Positions 1-8,373 of a DNA stretch of 17,150 nucleotides are shown piece after piece. The notes under the pieces are model-generated. The model was not told the DNA's origin. It saw nothing but the letters and a program-made list of their open reading frames with translations, and did no database searches. The stretch covers positions 411,765 through 428,914 of the forward strand of contig MU631329.1 of assembly GCA_026770615.1 (NCBI GenBank), read 5' to 3'. A program made the translations under genes and the position numbers. Every line of letters starts with the position of its first letter. Position 1 is the stretch's first letter. The stretch comes from Pavlovales sp. CCMP2436. Taxonomy: Eukaryota > Haptophyta > Pavlovophyceae > Pavlovales.

Positions 1-1130
1 CGTCGGCACGATCAGTGCGCGCGCAGGCGACAAGAGCAGCTCCGATGGAGGCCGGCTCCTCGAGGGTCACCTGCACTTATTTCGCATTTATATCATGAAC
101 GATTTATATTCATACACGTATTATTACCAAGAAAGAGAAAACAAAGCAGCTACGGTTTAAGCGATTCATTCGAGGGCCACCCGTAGTTAGAGTAGTATTA
201 GACGTGCTACTAGCGATTCAGTTGCACGTGTATACACCCCGATTGGGTCTTGCGTGCACGCCCCGGAATTGTCGTTGGAGGGACACAGCCCGATGCAGCC
301 ATGGGCACGCTCGGAAGTATTGTTGATAGTATGCCTGCACCCGGTTGAACAGCAAATATTTCGTCCGTCGCAGCCGCAAATATTGTTGATAGTGGCATAC
401 GTATTGAAACAAAGTATTTAAATAAGTGCAACACACGGAGAAATGTTCATGTCTGCTATATCTGCCGACATGGAGTTACTCACTTCGGAGCTGCCAAGTC
501 AGCGCTCACATATCGCTCGAATAGCGGACGCGGTTGCGGTGTATTAAATTATGGGATTAAGGGACGCAGACCGAAATTAAGCTGCAGGCGGAGAGTGAAG
601 GCCGTCATACAGTCATTGACCGCACTCATAGATGTCTTAATTGCCCTCATACAGTCTTCACTGCCCGTATCTTATTTACTGTGCACGTGAACTGGCTGCT
701 GCGTAGAGTGCAAATACGATTTATTATTATTTATTATTTATGTACTGCCCCCATACAGCCTTTGTTCGCACCCACGAGAAAACCTTCCGAATCGGGTTTG
801 CACTTACAGGCTCACTCTGTTCTTTCTGCAGGTTTACCTCTTTTAGGGGGACCATTTGCTGCAGGTCTGATTGCCTGGGGATTATTGGGGTTGCAGTCGC
901 CAGCTAGAGGGGGTGGAGGGTTTGGAGGGGGTGCGAGTTCAGCCCGCGGGTTGCGTGAGAATTGATTGCATGGCTTGGTCCCCGATGCCTTACATCTGCC
1001 GGAAGGGTATCAGCAGGGCGACGAAGAAGGTGATCACGCGAACGTGAAGATGGGTGCAACCCACTGAGGCGCGCCAAACGGTCGGTGCGAAGTAAGGGCC
1101 ATGCCCAACCCAGAGCTGCCCCAGTTGCGC
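1..1130. other. No gene recognised; short repeats only
   Basis: I see no convincing coding sequence here; open frames are short and overlap on both strands. A 13-bp direct repeat, TATTGTTGATAGT, occurs at 318-330 and 381-393. It is followed by GTATGCC at 329-335 and, in inverted orientation, GGCATAC at 394-400. CATACAG recurs at 606, 648 and 752 in a degenerate repeat context. The first 800 bp are of moderate base composition and AT-rich in patches; GC content rises after about 820. Confidence 0.5.
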
Positions 1131-1139
1131 TTGCGTGCG

Positions 1140-1620
1140 GCTTCAAGACGTGCGTGAAGCCGTGAAGGGCGCACTCAACGGCCGTGAAACAGTCGTCGCG
1201 CCACCGCGCGTTCGGCGCGACGACGACGTTGGTCGACGAGAGCGAGCTCCTTGCCATGAAGGAACGAACGGCTGGTCGACGAGAGCAAGCAGCCCACCGC
1301 GGTGGCACGAGCTCGAAAAGGCGCTCGCGCGAGCTCTACACGGACGGTAGCTCGGCACGAGCTCCGAACGGCGCGCCTTCCTTTCTTCAGCTCGCCCGCA
1401 CTCGCTCGACAAAGAGCACGACGTGCACGAAGAGCGAGCGGCCTGCCTGCTGGGCACGAGCTCCGGCGGTACACGTGCGAGGAGCAAGCGGAAGTGCGAG
1501 CGACCGGCCGCGGTCGTACGAGCCGCAAACGCGTACACAGGCTCGGTAGCGTGGAACGGCGCGCCTCCGCCTCGCCAACGCCCGCCCGACGAGGAGCAAC
1601 ACGCACCCGAGCAGTTGGAA
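1140..1620. repeat. GC-rich block of interspersed short motifs
   Basis: Several short words recur out of phase over about 480 bp. GGCACGAGCTC is at 1304-1314, 1354-1364 and 1453-1463. TGGTCGACGAGAGC is at 1230-1243 and 1273-1286. ACGGCGCGCCT is at 1368-1378 and 1556-1566. Long overlapping open frames on both strands are explained by GC content and the scarcity of stops. Their products would be Arg/Ala-rich with no recognisable domain, so I do not call a gene. The block ends where sequence becomes AT-rich, near 1620-1700. Confidence 0.45.
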
Positions 1621-1878
1621 AATAGATGTTCCGCCCCAGATTTGCCCTTATCGCGCCCCATTGAAAAAAAAATTGCGCGATTTTTAGAGAGGATCATACG
1701 TCATTTGTAAAAGTAAGCTTACCAGCAAGGAAAAGCATTTCTAGGATTCTATAGATTAAAATTTGTATTTGGTATATAAGTGGCTCAGCAGTTTGCGACA
1801 GTCTCAGCCTGACCAGCTTCATTGCCAACTCAAAGTTAGAGGAAGCATTGGGCAGGAGTCGTCGCCGAGACTACATAA

Positions 1879-1941
1879 CCCCCCCCCCCCACCCCACCCA
1901 CCCACCCCCACCCCCACGCACAAGCACATGCACACGCACAC
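1879..1941. repeat. C-rich / CCCA and CA simple repeat
   Basis: A run of C is followed by CCCA and CCCCCA units and then a (CA)n-like tract with interspersed CG. The tract could be a polypyrimidine part of an intron, since similar C runs elsewhere in this window sit just before intron acceptors, but I see no exon beside it. Confidence 0.6.
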
Positions 1942-1989
1942 AGTACTCCACTTCTATTTATATATCGTTTGATCCGTTGGTCTAGTTAC

Positions 1990-2205
1990 CTTAGTCCCGG
2001 TGAGCGTTTCGAGCGACACGCAAGCATGACGCGCAAGCGTGGGCCGTCATTTTAGCGCATTGCAAACAATTGTGGGTAGCTATGGCAATCATACCAGTTT
2101 TAAATCCAGTTTCGATTATATAAGCAATTACCTTCGTGCCTGCAGGCGTTGCGAGCGACACGCAGGCATGGACTGTTATCTCAGCGCAGTGCAGCACTCC
2201 CGCGT
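1990..2205 (-). repeat. Duplicated exon-like segment with splice donors
   Basis: Two related copies of about 65-80 bp lie at about 1990-2072 and 2132-2205. On the minus strand both end in an AAG|GTAA splice-donor-like context (exon ends at 1990 and 2132). The better copy is open in frame and ends in residues ACVSLATPAGTK. The other copy has a 13-14 nt insertion, a local CTTGCG...CTTGCG duplication, that breaks its frame; its end would read VSLETLTGTK. This looks like a tandem exon duplication in which one copy decayed. Confidence 0.5.
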
Positions 2206-3190
2206 CACCGACACTGGGCGGGGCCCCCTCGAAGCCAAGCCGCACCTATTTCAGATATTAATGCATGCGTATTGTAGATACTTAACTTTTGAGACGGGGA
2301 AGGACAGTGGGCGTGGTAGACAGATGGCAGCAGGCAGACGGCAGACTCACCCTGAGCTTGAGCGCCTTGCCTAGTTGCTTCAGGGGCTCAGCGAGGAGCA
2401 TTGCGCCCTGCAACACAGTGGGCAGTCAGTGTAGACCGTACGAGCGGACAGTCAGCGTGAACAATGTGGGCGGACAGTCAGCAGTAATGCGCCCAGAACT
2501 AATTGTTTTATAAGCTTCTACATAGAGAAGAGCCGTACCTCGGCCGCGCCCCCCTCCAAGGCAGGTAGCGACACGCGGACGAGGATACAGCCGAACAGCT
2601 CGTTTAGCGGCTTGCCCGCTTTCTCGATCGGGGCGGCTGCGCGCCTGCAAAGGGCAGGGACGAAATGGGGGCAGATACGATGTCAGCAGGATAGGGCAGC
2701 AGCCTGCAGGGCAACTGTGCGCAGCAAGAAGAACCACTCTAGCGAGCACATGCAAGCACCGGAGGGAAGCCTCGAGGGAGGCTGCAGTGCGCATGGCGCT
2801 CGCGTCTTTCCACTCGACGATGAGGCACACGCGCTCGCGCGGGAGCGACTTCAGCATTTCGACGAGCGCGGCGGGGTCGGCGACGGCCGGGAGCGTGACG
2901 AGCACGCCCGCAGCGCCCTTGTCGAGCCACTCAACCAAGCACTCCTCTGTTGCCACGCCAAGCGCGAACGGGCCCACCCAGCAGCGCGCACAGGCGACGA
3001 GCGCCTTGGTCTCCGCCGGCACGTCACGCGGTGAGACGAGCGTGGCGAGGCGCAGCTCGGCGTCGCCACAGACCGCCAGGCTCTTAGCGAGCATCAGCAG
3101 CGAGGCGCGCTCGGGCTGCGCGCCGCGCGCGCAGAGCGCGGGTAGCGCAAGCGCCCCGCCCGCGTCGAGTGGGAGGAGCGGCGCGAGCAT
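2132..3190 (-). CDS. Spliced host gene, partial; weak HIS4-N-terminus-like
   Basis: Four exons can be chained on the minus strand with matching phases: 3190-2760, 2644-2539, 2407-2351 and 2245-2132. Intron donors read GTGCTT, GTACGG, GTGAGT and GTAATT. Acceptors are TTTGCAG, GTTGCAG and, less good, AAATAG. Exon 1 ends two bases into a codon and exon 2 supplies the third; the later junctions are phase 0. Exon 1 encodes a hydrophobic, Ala-rich segment beginning MLAPLLPLDAGG and containing a KSLPRERVCLIVEW stretch. From memory the order of hydrophobic blocks recalls the N-terminal domain of fungal HIS4 (histidine biosynthesis), but I see no PR-AMP cyclohydrolase signature, so this is weak. The true start may lie further upstream, because a C/T-rich tract ending CAG (about 3200-3236) just before the ATG resembles an acceptor. 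The gene continues or is truncated below 2132. Confidence 0.45.
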
Positions 3191-3198
3191 ATCGCTAC

Positions 3199-3236
3199 CT
3201 GTGCTCAGGAGGGGAAGGAAGAGGGGGGGGGGGGTT
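3199..3236 (-). other. Polypyrimidine tract and possible intron acceptor
   Basis: On the minus strand a C run is followed by CTCTTCCTTCCCCTCC and then GAGCACAG, 8 nt before the ATG at 3190. This is a good 3' splice-site context and suggests a 5'-UTR or N-terminal exon upstream. I could not find an upstream donor exon that joins in frame. Confidence 0.4.
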
Positions 3237-3382
3237 CACCCTTCGGATATCACTGTGATCCTGGGTCAAGGCCGTGGTACCTCCTCGACCTCTACCGTGC
3301 TCTCCCGCTTTGCTTTCCAACGAACTCGCGCACCCTACTGACCAGGCCGAAAATACGGTAGCCCGCGCATTGGGGGCGTTCC

Positions 3383-3429
3383 TTTTTTTTTTTTTTTTTT
3401 TTTTTTAATTATTATTATTATAATTATGG
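3383..3429. repeat. T24 homopolymer plus AT trinucleotide repeat
   Basis: Twenty-four T residues (3383-3406) are followed by an ATT/TAT repeat. Read on the minus strand this is TAA repeats running into poly(A), as at the 3' end of a non-LTR retroelement or retrocopy inserted in minus orientation. It may equally be plain microsatellite sequence. Confidence 0.6.
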
Positions 3430-3456
3430 TGTTAATTGTGCGCTGTGCGAGGTGAG

Positions 3457-3837
3457 TGTTGAGGAACCCCTGTGTTTGCACAGGGTCCGGTGCGTTCCGC
3501 AGGCTAACAAGTGCGGCGCGAGAGAGAGAGCTAGACAATACTTACATTGCTAGAGTTAGCTCAGCGAGAGCTATATTTAGAATGGAACGGGCAGTCGTAA
3601 CCGCCTTTTCTGTGGATCCTTTTGTGGAAGGGTGGCAAATTCCTTATGGTCCGGGAAAGCCCGGACTGGGGACTCGGACTGGCGATAATCGAATCCCGGA
3701 TTCCGAGTGACTCGGAATCCTTACTGTCAAGGTAATCTGACACTGGTCAGCTTAACCTGACTCGATCCTCCCGGAATCTCTGTCCGGGACATTCGCAGTC
3801 CGGCTAAGATAGCAAGGAACTTGTCTTCATCAGGAAG
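3457..3837 (+). promoter_or_regulatory. Candidate 5' LTR/leader with three perfect hairpins
   Basis: The region starts TGTTGAGG and holds three perfect inverted repeats. 3468-3485 has 7-bp arms around TTTG. 3649-3666 has 7-bp arms around AAAG. 3698-3720 is a 23-nt palindrome with 11-bp arms and one central base. It precedes a probable spliced intron and gag. I cannot identify the LTR end or a primer-binding site with confidence. Confidence 0.3.
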
Positions 3838-3890
3838 GTAAGTTTCTATGATTAAACTTGAGTCGTTTCTGCTCTCACTTCTATTATTAG
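3838..3890 (+). other. Predicted 53-nt leader intron
   Basis: GGAAG|GTAAGTTTC at the 5' end and a pyrimidine-rich TTCTGCTCTCACTTCTATTATTAG|AAG at the 3' end make a near-textbook short spliceosomal intron upstream of gag. An ATTAAAC element could serve as branch region. The donor context is nearly the same as that of the candidate intron at 6652. Confidence 0.45.
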
Positions 3891-4078
3891 AAGTCACTCT
3901 AGCTCCCGTCGACAGCCCTCGACGGCGCTTCACTCCGGACCCCTGCGCCACCGCAGGAGTACCTCAACACAAACGTTTGAGATCGTACGTGTTTCCGGAA
4001 CCTCGCGATCACCAACTCCTACGAGTTCGATCGCCGCGTCGCGCCACCGCCTCGCCAACAAGAGCACGCGTTCTCATC

Positions 4079-5298
4079 ATGCTCAGCCTCAGCCAGCCCA
4101 AGGCTGACGCGCGCGCCAAGGGCGCGACGCTCAAGAACCCCACCGACATCATGAACAAAGAGACCCTGTCAAGGTCCTCTACCCGGCGACGCAGCGCTAC
4201 ATCGTGAACTCCCGCTCCATGAAGGGGCTCTCTTCAGACATTGTCGAGCTCCCAGCGGCTGGAGAATTCCTTTACTTTCGGCTTCGGACGCCCGCCGAGT
4301 TCATCGACTACATACGGCTCCACCCCGGCGCGCTCTCGGTCAACACGGCCGTTATCCCCGCGGCCGACCGCGCAGACGACGACATCGTCAACGCGCACTT
4401 GAAGACCGTCTACGCCAATTCCGCCGAGATCTACGGGCAGGCGTTGAGCGACAAGATCGACGACTCGATCCTGGACTTGATCAAGTGCCAGATCTCCGCC
4501 CACGACCCGGACGAGATGAGATCACCTCCGGCTACCTCTCTGCCTCGCAGATCCTCAACTTCATCGAGCTCGTCAACGCCAACAAGAGTGTCGAGGCCCA
4601 CGTCGGCGACCTCTACGAGTTTGCGACAGCAGTCGTCAGCATGCATGAATCAGCGTGATCGACCTCTGGTGCTCAGATCCTTTCCGCCGTCCATCACCTC
4701 AAGCAGCTCTACGAGCCACTCCTCGACTTGGACCCAGCGGCGTTCGAGCAGATCATCCAGCTCAGCTCGATCACGTCGACGCCCTCGCTGCACTTCCTGC
4801 TCGCACAGACCAATCAGCTCACCCTAGACGCGTTCTCGAGGCCTGATACGCGCGCGCGCTTCACGGATAAGCTGAGCAAGTTCATCGCCCCGCAGCGCGC
4901 AGCCCGCGCGCCGCCCGCTCACCCGCCCAGCCGCAACGCGCTGGTTAAGATGCAGGCGCTGGCGGCCCAAGCCAGAGCTTGGAGGCGCCAAGAACTACAA
5001 GCAGATCCCCCGCAACAAGCTGTACAAGGGCGCCGCCCGTCCTCAGCTCTCATGCGAGCACAGCAAGAAGACCGGCCACACAGTCGCAGACTGCTGGCAA
5101 CTGAACGGCTTCCCGCCAAAGAACGTGCAGCCGATCACGGTCAACTCTGGGCAGGCCGCCGCCGAGCGCGCGGCCAACTACGCGATCCAGACGCGCAAGC
5201 CGCACGAGCACTCCGGCATGGCCACGCTCACGGCTCAGTTCAACGAGGACCTACGCGCGCACGGCGCGTCGCTCGAGAACAACTTGCTGCGCCGCCGC
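4079..5298 (+). pseudogene. gag: copia gag (capsid plus zinc knuckle), broken
   Basis: This encodes the structural Gag protein that would assemble the virus-like particle and bind element RNA. It reads in three successive frames: from ATG 4079 to about 4160, then to about 4517, then to about 4965 (with TGA at 4656), then in the frame of 5125. The middle holds helical capsid-like sequence such as NFIELVNANKSVEAHVGDLY and FEQIIQLSSITSTPSLHFLL. Near 5053-5094 is a knuckle-like CEHSKKTGHTVADC. Relative to the usual C-x2-C-x4-H-x4-C the second Cys is Ser (AGC at 5062-5064). The upstream ATG at 3848 lies inside the predicted leader intron, so 4079 is preferred. Confidence is high for gag identity and low for the exact start. 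Confidence 0.7.
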
Positions 5299-5640
5299 TC
5301 TCTCGAGAACGACGTGCACCTGTCGCTCGAGATCTAAGAGCGCATGCCGCTCGAGATCAACGAGCACCTGACGCTCGAGATCTACGACCGCATGCCGCCC
5401 GAGATCAACGAGCACCTGACGCTCGAGATCTACGACCGCATGCCGCCCGAGATCAACGAGCACCTGCCATTCGAGATCAACGAACACTTGCCGCTCGAGG
5501 CCACCGCGCACATCTTGTCGCTCGAGACCACCGCGCACATGCCGCTCGAGGCCAACACGCACCTGTCGCCGCCCGAGGCCATTGCGCACACGCCGCTCCT
5601 GGCCAACATGCTCACGCACTCGATGCCGCTCTCGCCCAAC
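5299..5640 (+). repeat. 24-bp coding minisatellite (8-residue xPLExxxH)
   Basis: In the frame of the gag zinc knuckle this tract reads as about twelve 8-residue units, for example MPLEINEH, LTLEIYDR and LPLEATAH, with conserved Pro, Glu and often His. Positions 5353-5400 and 5401-5448 are an exact 48-bp tandem duplication. A TAA stop interrupts an early unit at 5335-5337. Long open frames on the opposite strand and in another frame are by-products of the repeat. The tract separates the gag knuckle from the Cys-rich module. Confidence 0.85.
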
Positions 5641-5653
5641 ACGCTCACACAGT

Positions 5654-6373
5654 GCCCTCGCCGAGGGCTGCAGCAAGCAGGCGACGCGGTGCATCCTCGG
5701 GCAAGGAGACGGGCCATGCCGCGAGGACAACAACTGCCACTTCAAGCAGTACCTCGCCACCCAGAAGAACCTCTACTCGGGCAGTGCGTCGATGACCAAC
5801 CCGACCGCCAAGCTCAACTCCGAGACGTTCGCCGTCACACAGCGCGACGCCAATGGCGAGCCGACCTCGTACAACTTCAACAACGACCCGCTTGACGATG
5901 ACATCACCAATCGCCTGCGCGTCTCCGGCATCCTGTCTGGGCAGATCATGGACGATTTCGAGATCTACCTTACCTAGTGCTGCGCGCCGAGCTGCATCGC
6001 TCGAGCTACCGTCGGCGTCTACCAGCGCTCGACTGGCCTGTACAAGTACACGTGCACCTTCGAGGACTGCCGTGAACATGCCAAGGACATGTCAAACTGC
6101 AAGCGCACCGCACGCTTCGCCACCGCCAAGCTCATCTCCATCCAAGACGGAGAGCCGCCCGAGCTTTGGCACGGTGACAAGGACAACTTCGTCTGCAAGA
6201 ATTGCAGTACAGTAGCTTACGAGTGCTGGGAGTGTGTACTGGTCGGCAACGACCGACTGCGCTGCCGCAACTGCACCCTCGGCTACTTTTGCAAGCCGTG
6301 CCACACGCCAAGGGCTTACTATACTACACTGGACCCTGGCCTACGCCACTGCCGGCGGTGCACAGCAAGCCGC
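5654..6373 (+). pseudogene. Cys-rich zinc-binding module between gag and pol
   Basis: One frame (codons at 5654, 5657 and so on) is open except for TAG at 5974-5976. The N-terminal part has CILGQGDGPCREDNNC, with the C-x8-C-x5-C spacing of a CCCH finger. The C-terminal part (about 6011-6370) has CxxC pairs at CKNC, CWEC, CRNC, CKPC and CRRC. The first four are spaced C-x2-C-x6-C-x2-C-x9-C-x2-C-x5-C-x2-C, with His directly after the fourth pair. This spacing suggests two or more structural zinc sites, as in RING, PHD or zinc-ribbon folds. I recognise no named family. Standard copia polyproteins go from the gag knuckle to protease without such a domain. It may bind RNA, DNA or chromatin; that is inference. 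Confidence 0.6.
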
Positions 6374-6756
6374 AGCCGCACCCAGCCACATCGGCGCCAC
6401 CGCCGACTCATAAGCCACCACCTGAGTAGGACACGTACTTCTCAATGCTCAAGCCGCCGCAAGCGCCTCCACCTCCACACAACACTACAACATCGCTGCC
6501 ATCGCAGAACAATCTGACGACGCCGCTGCTTGCACCAACAACATCTCCTCCGCCATCGCCGATCACATCGCCGCAGCACTTTGCGCTCGCGAGCTCGCAG
6601 CCGCCGATGCAGCCGCAATCGATCAACTCTCTGCTACTGCAGATTATGAAGGTAAGTTCTAACACATAACTGTTAACTTCCTTATCCCAAGAGTCCACGT
6701 CGGCGCCTCCTCCGCCAAAAGAATCAGCCCAGACGCCGCCTCTTCAGCCGATTCCC
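6374..6756 (+). pseudogene. Pro/Ser/Thr-rich linker before protease
   Basis: The frame of the downstream protease-integrase segment is Pro/Thr/Ser-rich here, with stretches such as PPPPHNTTTSLPSQNN. It is broken by TAG at 6427-6429 and TAA at 6667-6669. The TAA lies within a candidate intron (6652-6693). The segment joins the Cys-rich module to the protease; a frame change lies near 6370. The composition points to a disordered tether rather than a folded domain. Confidence 0.55.
6652..6693 (+). other. Candidate 42-nt in-frame intron in gag-pol
   Basis: AAG|GTAAGTTCTAAC opens the segment. TTAACTTCCTTATCCC and AAGAG|TCC close it. Removing 42 nt keeps the frame and removes the in-frame TAA at 6667-6669. 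An alternative acceptor two bases earlier (AAG at 6691) would shift frame. The donor context matches that of the leader intron at 3838. The element has other real breaks, so chance remains possible. Confidence 0.4.
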
Positions 6757-8373
6757 ATGACAACGCTGCCTCTGCCGCAGCAACCCATGGGCAACCTGCC
6801 CACTGTGTCGATCAGACCTCCATGGCTGACCGGCCAAGCGCGCTTGCCGACCTTCACCTGCAAGCCTGCTCAGCACCTCCTCGCGACGTACAGCGTGACC
6901 GAGGACAAGGAGGACAAGCACTCCTCGGCGCCCATCAAGACGCACGACAAGTTTGTCTTCGACGCCACACACGTCTCGGGCTGCTCCGTCAGCATGCTTG
7001 TCGACGAGAGCTGGGGACTCATCACAGACCCACAGCCGACCAAGGCCAGCATCTCGGTGGCCAACCGCGCAGCGATGCAAGCTGTGCACAGCGGCCTCAT
7101 CTCCGCCACGTTCACAGACAACGTCGGCGGATACCTACGAGTTGACTTCATCAACGCGCTCTCCGTGCACGGCCTGGAGACACCGCTCATCTCAGTCCGC
7201 TCGCTGGCAGCTCAAGGCTGCTCCATCATCTTCGACGTCAACGGTGGCTCCTTGAAGTCCATCACGTCGACTCGGCGCACACAGATCGAGTTCGGCATCG
7301 ATCACCTCATCAAGTGCTCGGTCAACGTGCCACTCGACTACACGCCGACCATCCACAAGGCGCTCTCTGCTAACCTCTCGCAGGAGACGTCCGACCTCTG
7401 GCGGGCCCGCTTCAACCACACAGGCCGCCACGCCGTCCGCCGCACGATCGCTCAGCACCCTGACATTGCCGGCGCCAAGGCCAAGCCCGAGATCTTCTCT
7501 GAATCTGACGTCGCGGGGATGAAGGCCCTGCCCTTCAACGGCACGAGCACTCCATCGACTCGACCGTTCGAGATCATCCACAGCGACGTGCTCGGGCCGA
7601 TCAACGGCCTCCCTCCTCACGTCGCGCGCTTTGCCATCGTCTTCAAGGGCGAATTTACGGCATACACCAGCATCTACATGATGCACGTCAAGTCCGAGGC
7701 GCTTGCAAAGCTGCAGCTATACCTCGACGAGATGGGAGCCAACTCCCTCCAGCACCGACTCGCAGGCGCAAGGCTACACCTCGACGGCGCGTCGCAGCTC
7801 ACTTCCTCGGCCTGGACGGCCGTCTTGCGCAAGTACGACATGCTCATCAACGAGGTGTCGGTCCCGTACAACCCCCAGACCAACGGCGTCGCAGAGAGCA
7901 CCTTTGGCACCCTCATCCCCGACGTGCGCGCAATGCTCAACGCGTCCGGCATGTCGCCTCGCTGGTGGGGGTAGGCTATCAAGTTCGCTACGTGGACGCG
8001 CAACCAGCTCACCTCTCTGGGTGACAAGCTCTCGCCATACGAGATCTTGGGCAAGGCGCCCGACCTGTCCAAGCTCCGCATATGGGGCTGCCCAGTGGCA
8101 TATCTACGGCAAGCCCTGCGCGACGCCACCGGCAAGTTCGGACCACGCGCACTGCATGACAACTTCGTCGGGTATGGCTCCTCGGGCATCTTCGAGAACG
8201 GCCAGCTGCGCCACGCCCTCGGATACGTTCTAGTCACAGCCGACAATGTTATCACGGTCTCTCAGCATGTGCTCTTCAACGAGTCCACCATCGCCGACAA
8301 CAATTCAAGGAGCGTGCTCTTCAACGGCTACAACTCGATCACCAACACCTCCGGCTTCCCCGACGACGACTAG
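6757..8373 (+). pseudogene. pol: copia protease and integrase, one nonsense codon
   Basis: Order: protease, GAG-pre-integrase region, integrase core, integrase C-terminal part. The protease active site reads FDATHVSG (Asp codon 6961-6963), where copia proteases have D-S/T-G before Ala-Thr; the S-G pair is absent. The pre-integrase region reads DLWRARFNHTG and later SESDVAGMKALPF, so three of the four expected HHCC zinc ligands are missing. The integrase core keeps all three acidic residues: Asp in HSDVLGP (7585-7587), Asp in LHLDGASQL (7783-7785) and Glu in NGVAEST (7894-7896). TAG at 7972-7974 follows RWWG, and the same frame goes on through the C-terminal GCPVAYLR region to TAG 8371-8373. 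The core would insert the cDNA into host chromosomes. Confidence 0.88.

Noticed and set aside
904..1697. Several overlapping open frames on both strands
   Set aside because: High GC content gives few stops; all products are Arg/Ser/Ala-rich with no domain and comparable frames on the opposite strand.
2787..3341. Plus-strand open frame antisense to the host gene
   Set aside because: Ser/Ala/Arg-rich by composition; the minus strand has phased exons with good splice sites.
3686..3700. TCGAATCCCGG, resembling a tRNA T-arm
   Set aside because: No matching acceptor, D or anticodon stems around it; the base pairing belongs to the 23-nt palindrome.
4639..4680. A second 42-nt in-frame GT-AG segment that would remove the TGA at 4656
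   Set aside because: It starts GTCAGC, a poor donor, has no branch-like or pyrimidine-rich part, and would remove residues that look like ordinary gag sequence.
4728..5795. A 355-codon plus-strand open frame rich in Arg, Ala and His with repeated ARDQRAP-like units
   Set aside because: Its 5' part is gag, but beyond about 4965 it is an out-of-frame reading of the gag zinc-knuckle region and the 24-bp repeat, whose own frame gives the sensible product.
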